DNA of 52,837 bases, from positions 1 to 52,837 of the forward strand of contig NZ_FXTX01000011.1 of the NCBI RefSeq assembly GCF_900182795.1, written 5' to 3'. Positions 17,876 through 26,214 of the stretch are shown here, one piece after another. The notes under the pieces were generated by a model. The model ran no database searches. It was not told the DNA's origin and saw only the letters and a list, made by a program, of their open reading frames with translations. A program made the translations under genes and the position numbers. Each line of letters starts with the position of its first letter. Positions within the stretch are counted from its first letter, which is position 1. This DNA comes from Venenivibrio stagnispumantis (GTDB taxonomy: Bacteria; Aquificota; Aquificia; Aquificales; Hydrogenothermaceae).

Positions 17876-18409
17876 TTAAAGATTTTTTGATATTTCTTCT
17901 AAAAGTTCCAGCAAAACTGTTTTAACATTTTCTTTATCAGTAGCTATAAGTGGAAGAACTTTTACAGATTCATCAAGATCAAGGGCAGTTCTTATATCTT
18001 CCGGACTCCATGCTCCTTTTAAATCTTGTTTATTACATCCAACCACAAAAGGAGCAGGATAACGGGATTCAAAATAGTTTATAATCTTCCTTGCTTCATG
18101 AAATGTAGCAGGGTCAGTGCTATCAACCAAAACGACTAATCCAACCATCCCTTTACCAAGGATATCCCACATAAAATCAAATCTCGATTGACCCGGTGTT
18201 CCAAATAGATATAATGTATGCTCATCATCTATTTTAATCCTTCCAAAATCCATCGCTACAGTAGTATAATCTTTAACATTTTTCTCATCTGATTTTGAGG
18301 TTCTTGCCTCTGTTTTTACCGTTTCAATTTCGCTTATAGTATTTATAAATTGAGTTTTTCCGGCAGCAAAAGGACCAGATACAACTATTTTTATCTTTTT
18401 TTCTGCCAT
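17876..18409 (-). CDS. Ras-like small GTPase (CvnD/MglA-type)
   Basis: The 177-residue protein has the G-motifs of the bacterial small GTPase group seen in actinobacterial conservons (CvnD) and related to MglA: P-loop GPFAAGKT (12-19), switch I threonines in DYTTVAMDFG (about 47-56), FGTPGQ (69-74) in place of DxxG, and NKQDL (126-130). Proteins of this group cycle between GTP and GDP forms and are paired with roadblock proteins that act as regulators. It is the last of six genes whose inner gaps are only 1-4 bases for the last four joints. No membrane anchor is visible. Confidence 0.88.
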   Translation of the reverse strand: MAEKKIKIVVSGPFAAGKTQFINTISEIETVKTEARTSKSDEKNVKDYTTVAMDFGRIKIDDEHTLYLFGTPGQSRFDFMWDILGKGMVGLVVLVDSTDPATFHEARKIINYFESRYPAPFVVGCNKQDLKGAWSPEDIRTALDLDESVKVLPLIATDKENVKTVLLELLEEISKNL

Positions 18410-18412
18410 CTT

Positions 18413-19111
18413 TTATAACCCTCTTATTTTATCCATAATCTTCTTTAATAAAACCTTAGTTAAATCAAAACCTATTTTTCTTTTTTCCGGTTTATATCTT
18501 TTTATAATTCCGGATGCTAAAAATCCATATAAAGCTCTTTTTACTGCTAATTCAGGCAATTTTAATTTTTCTATTATATCGGCTACTTTGTTTTTTCCGT
18601 CTATCAGATGTAATATTCTTTTTTCTATATCTGTAAGATATGCTTTTTTTGCTATTTCTTCCCAATTCTCACTTTTTTCAAAAATAAGACCTAAATCCGA
18701 AATTTTTCTATCAACCTCTTCAGGAGATAACTGTCTACTTAAATACATTATTAACTTCTCGGTAGGAATTTGGGATTTTATATCCGGTGGATACTTGATA
18801 AATCCGGTCGTGAAAGAAAATCTTCCTTCTTTTATTGCAAGAAGGTTAGGTAATCTTGATACTGTAATCTGATACATCTGCTCCCTTGTTATATTATCCT
18901 TTTTTAGAACTGTTTCAAAATCTATATCTAAATAAACATAAAATACTTTTTTAACTTCTCTTATATAAAGAATATCTCCTTCTTTAAAATAAATTGCAAA
19001 AACCCCATCATCTTTTTTCTCTATAACAAGAATTCCATCTTTTTTATCTTTTTTTATAATTTGAAAGATATCAACAAAGTTAAAAACAGAAAGGTCACCA
19101 GCTATAGCCAT
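18413..19111 (-). CDS. DUF4388-domain protein with C-terminal winged-helix-like region
   Basis: This 232-residue protein starts with the DUF4388/PatA-N pattern (GDLSVFNFVDIFQIIKKDKK, then IYFKEGDILYIRE), a domain common in bacterial two-component and gliding signalling proteins. Residues about 165-215 (LTDIEKRILHLIDGKNKVAD, then LAVKRALYGFLASGIIKRY) look like a winged-helix module. It sits between the roadblock gene (4 bases) and the GTPase gene (3 bases). In conservons the small DUF742 protein CvnC occupies this place, so an adaptor or output role is a fair guess. No enzyme motif was seen. Confidence 0.78.
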   Translation of the reverse strand: MAIAGDLSVFNFVDIFQIIKKDKKDGILVIEKKDDGVFAIYFKEGDILYIREVKKVFYVYLDIDFETVLKKDNITREQMYQITVSRLPNLLAIKEGRFSFTTGFIKYPPDIKSQIPTEKLIMYLSRQLSPEEVDRKISDLGLIFEKSENWEEIAKKAYLTDIEKRILHLIDGKNKVADIIEKLKLPELAVKRALYGFLASGIIKRYKPEKRKIGFDLTKVLLKKIMDKIRGL

Positions 19112-19115
19112 TTTA

Positions 19116-19475
19116 TTATCCCAATTCCTGTTCTAATTTTTTTATAGCTCTTTGTATTTCCATAAGTAATAATCCAAGCTTTGCATTTGAAGGAGCTAAA
19201 ACTCCAAGAACTGCTAAATCTTTAACACCGGTAAATATAACATATCCTTTTGAACCTTTTATATAAACCTGTTCCAATAATCCTTTATTTAGCTCGGTAT
19301 TAACTCTTTCTGCAAGAGACAAAATAGCAGCCCCCATTGCAGAAACCCTATCTTCATCAATAGATGGTGGCAAGACAGATGAAATAGGTAATCCATCTAC
19401 ACTAACTAAAACACATCCTTCAGCTCCGGCTTCTCTAACTAACATTTCCAAGGTTTCTTGAAATTTATTTGCCAT
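19116..19475 (-). CDS. roadblock/LC7 domain protein (CvnB/MglB-like)
   Basis: At 119 residues this is a single roadblock/LC7 domain: an N-terminal helix, GCVLVSVDGLPISS, the long helix SAMGAAILSLAERVN, then KGYVIFTGVKDLAVLGVLAP and a C-terminal helix. Roadblock proteins dimerise and control Ras-like GTPases, as MglB does for MglA and CvnB for CvnD. The GTPase gene is two genes downstream in the same operon. The gene starts one base after the upstream linker-protein stop. Confidence 0.88.
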   Translation of the reverse strand: MANKFQETLEMLVREAGAEGCVLVSVDGLPISSVLPPSIDEDRVSAMGAAILSLAERVNTELNKGLLEQVYIKGSKGYVIFTGVKDLAVLGVLAPSNAKLGLLLMEIQRAIKKLEQELG

Positions 19476-19476
19476 T

Positions 19477-20475
19477 TTATTCCTCCAATATATATTTAAT
19501 ATTTTCCAAGAATTTATTTCTTCTTTCTATGTTAGATATTTCTTCGGCAAGTTTATCTATAAATTTAGTTAACTGATTTTTTGTTAATTTATTGTTGTAA
19601 CTTGATAATTCTTTTTTAAAAATAAAATTACCTATTGGACCTATCTCTTTTATAAATGCCTTTTTTATATCTTCTATGGTTTTATCATCCAAATATATTT
19701 CTTCTTTCTTTTCTGTTGTTAATATTTCTTCAATGTCAGGGTTTTTTTCTTCTGCTTGCAAAATCTCTTCAAGGGATGGGATTTTTTCTTCTGACTTTTC
19801 TTTTGATATATCTAATTCTTTTGCAAGAGTTTCTTCTTCCTGAACAGATAATATATCTTCAAGGGATGGTAATTTTTCTTCTTCTTGAATAAAAGAATTT
19901 TCTGTTTGTGTAGATAAGATATCCTCTAATGTTGGCTCTATTTGAGAAGAAGATGTTTTTTCAAGTATTTCTTCTAAGCTTTCCGTTTGCTCTGTAAAAA
20001 AGTGATTATCAACTAATCCTTTTTCCAATTCTTTTTTTATAGTTTCATCTATTTCAGGTTCTTTTTGAGTTTCCGGCTGTGTAGCAGGTTTTTGCTCTAA
20101 TTTTTCATACTGGACAAGCTCATCTTTTAGTAGTAATATCTTTTGTGATATATTTTGTGCTTCTATTTTAAATGTTGGAAGATGTGATTTTGAAAAATTT
20201 ATAAATATAATAGCCAAATCCTTAGATGTATAATATAAAAAGATTGTTATATTTTTATTTTCTGCAAAAAGATACTCTTCTTCAAAACCCGGTATTACTT
20301 CATTTATATCTAATGCTCTTTCCACAAATATTGCCAAATTAACAAAAAATCGTTCTGAACCTATATTTCCTTTATATTCAATTATTTTTCCTTTATAATA
20401 AACTGCTATAAAATCTATCTTTAGATTTAGATAAGCATCTGTCAAAATGTTTTTTATTTTATCTGATATATTCAT
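19477..20475 (-). CDS. roadblock-like protein with repetitive acidic linker
   Basis: I do not recognise this 332-residue protein as a whole. Residues 1-120 have the strand/helix order of a second roadblock/longin-like domain (IDFIAVYYKGKIIEYKG, a helix, then ITIFLYY and LAIIFINFSK). Residues 130-260 are acidic and probably disordered, and contain five copies of a short motif: ESLEEIL (165), PTLEDIL (181), PSLEDIL (203), PSLEEIL (233), PDIEEIL (246). Residues 264-325 (IGPIGNFIF, then LAEEISNIERRNKFL) resemble a C-terminal module found after some bacterial Ser/Thr kinases; that match is from memory. It may be a scaffold for the GTPase system. Gaps of one base join it to both neighbours. Confidence 0.7.
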   Translation of the reverse strand: MNISDKIKNILTDAYLNLKIDFIAVYYKGKIIEYKGNIGSERFFVNLAIFVERALDINEVIPGFEEEYLFAENKNITIFLYYTSKDLAIIFINFSKSHLPTFKIEAQNISQKILLLKDELVQYEKLEQKPATQPETQKEPEIDETIKKELEKGLVDNHFFTEQTESLEEILEKTSSSQIEPTLEDILSTQTENSFIQEEEKLPSLEDILSVQEEETLAKELDISKEKSEEKIPSLEEILQAEEKNPDIEEILTTEKKEEIYLDDKTIEDIKKAFIKEIGPIGNFIFKKELSSYNNKLTKNQLTKFIDKLAEEISNIERRNKFLENIKYILEE

Positions 20476-20476
20476 T

Positions 20477-20845
20477 TTATAACTCGCCTTTTTCTAACTT
20501 CTCCATTATAGTTTTCATACTTATTCTCATTCTTTCAAATGACTCAGCAAGTTCTGACAGTTCATCATTCCCTTCAATTTTAACTTCTGTATCTAAATTA
20601 CCCATACTAACTTCATTCATAGCATTCACAACTTTTTTTATCTTTGATATTATCAATCTATCCATTAAAATTCTTATCATATATACCGGTAAAATGAAAA
20701 ATATTTGAGATATTACTATTGATATAAGAGCTTTTGATAAATCATTGGTTAAGAAAAAAACAAGAACACCAACGAGTACAGCACCAATGAAAGAACCTCC
20801 GAGAACTATAAAAAATATCTGGTCTAAAATGGATTTTTTATTCAT
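20477..20845 (-). CDS. HAMP-only membrane protein
   Basis: The 122-residue protein has two membrane helices (about 10-32 and 38-57) and a HAMP domain (about 58-112) with the typical proline at residue 53 and the MGNLDTEV and DELSELAESFERM pattern. It stops just after the second HAMP helix, with no kinase, methyl-accepting or cyclase output. The periplasmic loop is only about five residues, so it probably senses through the membrane or via partners. In conservons the first gene is a HAMP-containing histidine kinase; this would be a kinase-less counterpart. An ATG with a GAGGGG site follows the ODP-like gene after 33 bases. Confidence 0.83.
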   Translation of the reverse strand: MNKKSILDQIFFIVLGGSFIGAVLVGVLVFFLTNDLSKALISIVISQIFFILPVYMIRILMDRLIISKIKKVVNAMNEVSMGNLDTEVKIEGNDELSELAESFERMRISMKTIMEKLEKGEL

Positions 20846-20878
20846 AATACATACCCCTCAAATTATTATATTATATCA

Positions 20879-21652
20879 TTATCCTTCAAATCTTGTTGTT
20901 GGAATTTTATAAACATCATCCATAATATCAACACCTGTTTGAAGATTTTCAACCCAATTTATAAATTTATTAACCATATCTTTACCTTTAAATATTGCTC
21001 CGTGCTGTGGTGCTATCATTTCTATATCAAGCAGTCTTACCATTTTAGCCCAATTCTTCAAAGCCCTTGAGCTTGCTATATATCTTTTGTGAAATCCTTC
21101 CATATATTTTATATGTTCTTCAAAATTTTCCACAAATATATAATCTTGACCGAGGGAAGCCCCTAAATCTCCGGAATACAAAATTTTAGATACAGGATCA
21201 TAGACCTGAAAATTTCCCGGTGAATGGAGCCAATGGGCAGGAATAATATATAAATCAGATTGTCCTAATCTAACAATTGTTCCGGAATCATCTATCGGTT
21301 TAATCCTATCTACAACTAATCTGTCAACACCAAAATGAGGTATAAATCTTATCCATAATTTTGAAGCAAGTGCAGTAGCTTTTGTTGTCATCAACCATCC
21401 ATTAGCAGCTGCAACAATATCAGGATCTTGATGAGAAAAAAGTATATATTTAAGATTATCTATACCTATAAGCACCCCTATTTCTTGTAGAAGATGTTTG
21501 AAAACTTTATGTCCACCTGGGTCTAAAATCATACCTTCTCCACTATCTACTATAAAATGAACATTAGCCTGAACCATTTCTCCATGTCCAAAATCTTCAA
21601 GTAAGATATTTTTATGAACTCCGTTGTCAAATAAGACAGTCTGATTTTCCAT
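20879..21652 (-). CDS. ODP-like MBL-fold di-iron protein
   Basis: The 257-residue protein is a flavodiiron-type metallo-beta-lactamase domain without the flavodoxin part. Metal ligands visible are HQDPD (H74, D76, D78), H143 in AHWLHSPGNF, D162 in YSGDLG and H227 in APQHG. The HxDxD form, rather than HxExD of flavodiiron NO/O2 reductases, matches the ODP group of oxygen- or iron-sensing di-iron proteins, one of which acts in spirochete chemotaxis. It heads the GTPase operon with an AAGGAGG site (21663-21669). A sensor role is inferred; a hydrolase or reductase role cannot be excluded. Confidence 0.8.
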   Translation of the reverse strand: MENQTVLFDNGVHKNILLEDFGHGEMVQANVHFIVDSGEGMILDPGGHKVFKHLLQEIGVLIGIDNLKYILFSHQDPDIVAAANGWLMTTKATALASKLWIRFIPHFGVDRLVVDRIKPIDDSGTIVRLGQSDLYIIPAHWLHSPGNFQVYDPVSKILYSGDLGASLGQDYIFVENFEEHIKYMEGFHKRYIASSRALKNWAKMVRLLDIEMIAPQHGAIFKGKDMVNKFINWVENLQTGVDIMDDVYKIPTTRFEG

Positions 21653-21687
21653 TTTTGAAAAACCTCCTTATTTTTTATCTTAAATTT

Positions 21688-21716
21688 ATTATAATACTTT
21701 TTCGTAAAATTATAAA
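21688..21716 (-). promoter_or_regulatory. candidate sigma-70-type promoter of the ODP/GTPase operon
   Basis: On the minus strand TATAAT (21688-21693) is preceded at 17 bases by TTTATA (21711-21716), a weak -35. It lies between the end of argD and the AAGGAGG site of the ODP-like gene, so the six-gene operon could have its own promoter. AT-rich sequence makes chance matches common. Confidence 0.35.
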
Positions 21717-22867
21717 CAATTCTTTAAAATTTTTATTGCTTCTTCTATTTCTTCTTTTGTTATAATGAGCGGAGGGACAAATCTTAATGTATTTTTTCCT
21801 GCTGTGCCTATTATTAACCCATTTTGTAATGCTTTTTTTACTATCTCTTTGCTATCTATATTTTCAGGCATATCTACTCCTATCATAAGTCCTATACCTT
21901 TTGCAGATAAACCAATCTCTTTTAATTTTTCTTTAAAAAACTCTCCTTTTTCTAAAACTTCATTTAAGAAATTATCCTTTAAAACTTCTTCTAAAACAAC
22001 TTTTGCAGCAGTTGTAGCTAAATAATTACCTCCAAATGTAGATGCATGGGTTCCCGGGATGAAAGATTTTGCAATATCTTCTTTTGCAATAACTGCACCG
22101 ATAGGGACACCTCCTCCAAGTCCTTTTGCAAGGGTTATAATATCCGGCTCTATATCATAATGCTGGTATGCAAATAATTTTCCGGTTCTTCCTATTCCGG
22201 TTTGAACTTCATCAACAATAAATAATAATCCTTTTTCTCTTGTCAAATTGTAAAGTTCTTTTATAAAATTTTTATCTGCCGGATTTACTCCACCTTCTCC
22301 TTGAATTAACTCTATCATTATACCGGCAGTTTTTTCTAATATTAGCTCTTTGACAGAGTCAATATCATTAAATTTTGCATATTTAAAACCTTCCGGAAGG
22401 GGTTCAAATCCTTCATGATATTTAGGTTGAGCTGTTGCAGTAACTGTGGCTAATGTTCTTCCGTGAAAACTACCTTCAAAAGTTATTATTTCATATCTTT
22501 TTTCTTTTTTATCATAAAAATATCTTCTTGCAAGTTTTATGGCTGCTTCATTGCTTTCTGCACCACTATTGCAAAAAAATACTTTATCACCACAAGAATT
22601 TTGGACAAGTATTTTTGCAACTTCTATCTGTGGTTTTATATGAAATAGATTAGATATATGGATTATTTTTTTTGATTGTTCGCATATTGCCTGTGTTAAT
22701 TTTGGATGATTATATCCAAGAATATTTACTGCTATTCCGGATAATAAATCTAAATATCTTTTTCCATTTTCATCATAAAGATATACACCTTCTCCTTTTT
22801 CAAAAGAAATTGGAAATCTTGTATAATTTTGAAAAAGATATTTTTGAGCTTCTGCAATATAATCCAT
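21710..22867 (-). CDS. argD: acetylornithine aminotransferase
   Basis: At 385 residues this is an ArgD-type class III aminotransferase. Visible are the pyridine-binding CNSGAESNEAAIKLAR, FEGSFHGRT, the cofactor Asp in DEVQTGIGRTG, the Schiff-base lysine in TLAKGLGGGVPIGA and STFGGNYLA. It converts N-acetylglutamate semialdehyde to acetylornithine in arginine synthesis and may also serve in lysine synthesis. argH is at 41384. The gene immediately follows waaA with no spare base. Confidence 0.93.
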   Translation of the reverse strand: MDYIAEAQKYLFQNYTRFPISFEKGEGVYLYDENGKRYLDLLSGIAVNILGYNHPKLTQAICEQSKKIIHISNLFHIKPQIEVAKILVQNSCGDKVFFCNSGAESNEAAIKLARRYFYDKKEKRYEIITFEGSFHGRTLATVTATAQPKYHEGFEPLPEGFKYAKFNDIDSVKELILEKTAGIMIELIQGEGGVNPADKNFIKELYNLTREKGLLFIVDEVQTGIGRTGKLFAYQHYDIEPDIITLAKGLGGGVPIGAVIAKEDIAKSFIPGTHASTFGGNYLATTAAKVVLEEVLKDNFLNEVLEKGEFFKEKLKEIGLSAKGIGLMIGVDMPENIDSKEIVKKALQNGLIIGTAGKNTLRFVPPLIITKEEIEEAIKILKNCL

Positions 22868-24028
22868 CTAATCTCCTTTTATCAGATTTTGTATATTATT
22901 AATATAACATTTAAATATTTTTTGTTGCAAATCTTTAAAAGATAAAAGCTCAGAAGATTGATTATTATTTAAATATTCTATAATTTTTTCTTTTAATTCT
23001 TCTTTATTTTTTACAGAACTAATTATTCCATAATCTTTTAACTGATTATATAAATCTTCCACTTTATAATAATAATTTCCGATAATAACCGGTTTATTTT
23101 CAAGAATAGGTTCTAAAATATTATGTCCGCCAATATTTGCAAATGTTCCGCCTACAAATACAACATCAGCATATTGATAAAATCCAGATAACTCACCTAT
23201 TGTGTCTAAAATCATAACATCTTTTTCCATTTTATCTGTTTTTGTCCGTAGTGAATAATCTATATTTTTTTCTTTTAAAAGATTTTCTATCTCATTTAAT
23301 CTTTCTAAATGTCTTGGAGCAATAATTAGAGCTATATTTTCTATATCTTTTTTAAGTTCTAAGAATGTATCAATCAATATTTTTTCTTCCGGATTATGGG
23401 TAGATGCTCCAATTATTATTTTTTTACCATTTTTATCAAATTTAATATCTTTTCTATTTTCTCCAAGAAATTTTAAATCTCCACAAACAACAACCTTTTC
23501 TTTATCTTTTATATATCTTTTTATCTTTTCTGCATTTTCTTCAGAATTTGTTAAAAAAAGGGAAAAATTATTTAATACCGGCAAGTTTTTGGATATTTTA
23601 CTATTTATAGATACTACTGGAAATTTTTTAGATGAAATCTTTACAAGATTAATCCATACTTCCTTTTCAGTTATGATTAAGATTTTGGGATTATACATTT
23701 TAATAAATCTATTTATAAATATAGGCAAATCAAAAGGTAAAAATCTTACTTTTTCGTTTTGAAAAACAGATGAAGCAAAATCCTTTGCCCTTGGAGAAAA
23801 AATTGTTATAATCACATTTTCTTTTTGTGAAAAATATTTTATAACCGGATATGCAGCTTTTAGCTCGCCTACACTTGCACAATGAAACCATATAGAGCTA
23901 TCCATATAATCTTTATATAAGGTAAATCTTTCTTTTAATCCAAAATCATAACCTTTCCTTTTAAAATAAATGTATATAAATGGTAATGAAAAAATTAATA
24001 ATAAACTATACAAAAATGTGTAAATCAT
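22868..24028 (-). CDS. waaA: Kdo transferase
   Basis: The 386-residue protein is WaaA/KdtA, which adds Kdo to lipid A at the inner membrane. It has an N-terminal membrane helix (about 3-22), the family segment WFHCASVGELKAAYP, TEKEVWINL, and in the C-terminal half IIGASTHNPEEKI and VFVGGTFANIGGHNILEP with the nucleotide-sugar site. Length is slightly below the usual 420. It overlaps the fetB-like stop by 4 bases and abuts argD. Confidence 0.92.
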   Translation of the reverse strand: MIYTFLYSLLLIFSLPFIYIYFKRKGYDFGLKERFTLYKDYMDSSIWFHCASVGELKAAYPVIKYFSQKENVIITIFSPRAKDFASSVFQNEKVRFLPFDLPIFINRFIKMYNPKILIITEKEVWINLVKISSKKFPVVSINSKISKNLPVLNNFSLFLTNSEENAEKIKRYIKDKEKVVVCGDLKFLGENRKDIKFDKNGKKIIIGASTHNPEEKILIDTFLELKKDIENIALIIAPRHLERLNEIENLLKEKNIDYSLRTKTDKMEKDVMILDTIGELSGFYQYADVVFVGGTFANIGGHNILEPILENKPVIIGNYYYKVEDLYNQLKDYGIISSVKNKEELKEKIIEYLNNNQSSELLSFKDLQQKIFKCYINNIQNLIKGD

Positions 24029-24759
24029 CTTTCTGTATATCTAAGTATATATTTATAAGAAAATAAATATCCAAAAATTGCTGTGAATAAAGCAACTGCA
24101 AGCATCATATACATCACAGTTAATTGATAACCCATTACTTTAAATGGTTTTTCTCCGGCAAGAAGCATTCCTACTGCTACTCCCGGTATCCATATTATTC
24201 CGACAGTTTGAAGATTATTTACAATAGGAATTAAAGAAGATTTTATAGATTGCTTAGATACAAAATATAAAGCCTGTTTTAAAGTAGCTCCAAGGGCTAT
24301 AAATCCTTCAATAATATCTATATTATTCTTTATCTCAGATTTTAATCTATCTATGAAAAGAGTATAAGTATTTAAAGCATTTCCTATTATCATTCCACCA
24401 ATTGGTATAACCTGATTTGGCTTTATATCTATAATATTTAATCCTATTAGTAAAAATAATACTAAAAAAGATGAAAGTGTAATTGTTAAAAATGCTATCT
24501 CATATCCTTTATATTCAAGATTTATTCTTCTTTGTGCAGTGTATGTTGCAAATAAACACATAACTAAAAGTATCAAAAATAAAAAAACAGGATTTTGTAA
24601 TTTAAATATAAAATGCAAAGAATATCCAAGAATTAAAAGCTGAATAAATGCTCTGATTGAGTTTATTATTATTAATTTTTCAATACCAAGCTTTTCTTTA
24701 TAAGAATAAAATATTGCCAATAAAACAAGAAAATAAGAAGCTAAAAATTTAAGCTCCAT
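24025..24759 (-). CDS. FetB/YbbM-type ABC permease
   Basis: The 244-residue protein has about seven membrane helices and the UPF0014/FetB signature regions: an early SIRAFIQLLILGY helix, IPIGGMIIGNALN and IPIVNNLQTVGIIWIPGVAVGMLLAG. FetB is the permease of an iron (or metal) exporter and normally pairs with the ATPase FetA. No FetA-like ATPase is adjacent; the only ABC ATPase in the window is LptB. Start and stop overlap hemN and waaA, so it is embedded in that operon. Confidence 0.8.
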   Translation of the reverse strand: MELKFLASYFLVLLAIFYSYKEKLGIEKLIIINSIRAFIQLLILGYSLHFIFKLQNPVFLFLILLVMCLFATYTAQRRINLEYKGYEIAFLTITLSSFLVLFLLIGLNIIDIKPNQVIPIGGMIIGNALNTYTLFIDRLKSEIKNNIDIIEGFIALGATLKQALYFVSKQSIKSSLIPIVNNLQTVGIIWIPGVAVGMLLAGEKPFKVMGYQLTVMYMMLAVALFTAIFGYLFSYKYILRYTER

Positions 24760-26144
24760 TAAATTGCCTTGGAAAATCTTTGCTCTTTTTTATTTCTTGT
24801 GTATATATCAAATACAACCGCTATATTTCTTATTAATAATCTTCCGGCAGGTGTTATATCTATTCTATCCGGATAAAGATTTAATAATCCATCTTCTTGT
24901 TGTTCCTTTAATTTTTCAATTTCATAAGAAAAATATTCATCAAATTTAATATTATATTTTTCTTCTATCTCTGATTTTACCAATCTAAAATGGCACATCA
25001 ATCTCATAATAACATCTCTTCTTATAAAATCATCTTCATTTAATAAAACTCCCCTTTCTATTGGTGGTTTTCCTTCTTCTATCATCTCATAATACTCTTT
25101 CAATCTTTTATGGTTTTGGAAATATCCATCATAAAGCATAGATATAGAAGTAGCACCAAAACCTATCAGTTCTGCATCTGCTTTTGTTGTATATCCTTGA
25201 AAATTTCTGTGTAATGTTCTTTCTCTTTGGGCTATGGCAAGTTCATCATTTGGTTTTGCAAAATGATCCATTCCTATGAATAAATAACCATTGCTTGTTA
25301 ATTGATTTATAGTCATTTGTAATATTCTTAACTTTTCTTGCGGTGGGGGAAGTGTTTTTTCATCTATCATTCTTTGTAATCTTTTAAGCCACGGCACATA
25401 AGCAAAATTAAATACTGCTATTCTATCCGGATTTAGTTTTATCGTTTTTTGTATAGTATCTTGAAATGTTTCAAGGGTTTGATATGGAAGCCCGTAAATC
25501 AAATCTACATTTACACTTTCAAATCCGGCTTCTCTTATCCATTTCATCACATTAAAAATCATCTCTTCCGGTTGAATTCTATTTATTGCTTCCTGCACTT
25601 TTGGATTAAAATCCTGAATACCAAAACTTATCCTGTTAAAACCAAGCTCTTTTAATAAGAATATTCTATCTTTATCAACATGTCTTGGGTCTATTTCTAT
25701 TGATATTTCTGCATTTTTATCAAATTCAAAATATTTTTTTATTTCATTAAATAATGAAATTGTTTGCTCATCAGAAAGATAGTTTGGTGTTCCACCACCC
25801 CAATGAAGCTGGACAACTTTTCTATCTTCATCTATCCATTGTTTTGTATTTTTCATTTCTTGAAATAGATGTTCCAGATAAGGCTCTACTACTTCTTTTC
25901 TTCTTGTTATTATTACATTGCAACCGCAAAAATGACAGGCACTCTCACAAAAAGGTATATGAAAATATAAAGATAAAGGAGTTTTTCTTTCATTTGATTT
26001 TATCAATTTTTCTTTAAAATCTTCATATCCGATTTCATAGCTAAATTCTGTAGCCGGTGGATAGCTTGTATATCTTGGAGCCGGTTTATCATATTTTTTT
26101 ATCAAATCTATATCAAATTTTACTTCTTGGGATAAATTTTGCAT
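24759..26144 (-). CDS. hemN: oxygen-independent coproporphyrinogen III dehydrogenase
   Basis: The 461-residue radical SAM enzyme carries C66, C70, C73 and C75 in [11 protein letters not shown], the CxxxCxxC cluster site with the extra HemN Cys. [12 protein letters not shown] near the N-terminus and [12 protein letters not shown]-like LHWGGGTPN are typical HemN. It converts coproporphyrinogen III to protoporphyrinogen IX without oxygen, which suits a micro-aerophile or anaerobe. The ATG has an AAGGAG site. A 70-base gap separates it from flhG, so a promoter probably lies there, but none is convincing. Confidence 0.93.
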   Translation of the reverse strand: MQNLSQEVKFDIDLIKKYDKPAPRYTSYPPATEFSYEIGYEDFKEKLIKSNERKTPLSLYFHIPFCESACHFCGCNVIITRRKEVVEPYLEHLFQEMKNTKQWIDEDRKVVQLHWGGGTPNYLSDEQTISLFNEIKKYFEFDKNAEISIEIDPRHVDKDRIFLLKELGFNRISFGIQDFNPKVQEAINRIQPEEMIFNVMKWIREAGFESVNVDLIYGLPYQTLETFQDTIQKTIKLNPDRIAVFNFAYVPWLKRLQRMIDEKTLPPPQEKLRILQMTINQLTSNGYLFIGMDHFAKPNDELAIAQRERTLHRNFQGYTTKADAELIGFGATSISMLYDGYFQNHKRLKEYYEMIEEGKPPIERGVLLNEDDFIRRDVIMRLMCHFRLVKSEIEEKYNIKFDEYFSYEIEKLKEQQEDGLLNLYPDRIDITPAGRLLIRNIAVVFDIYTRNKKEQRFSKAI

Positions 26145-26214
26145 CGTTTTCTCCTTTTTATTTAAATTTAGAATCTTTTATAATTTACTGGAGATTTATC
26201 AAAATTTCAACAGA

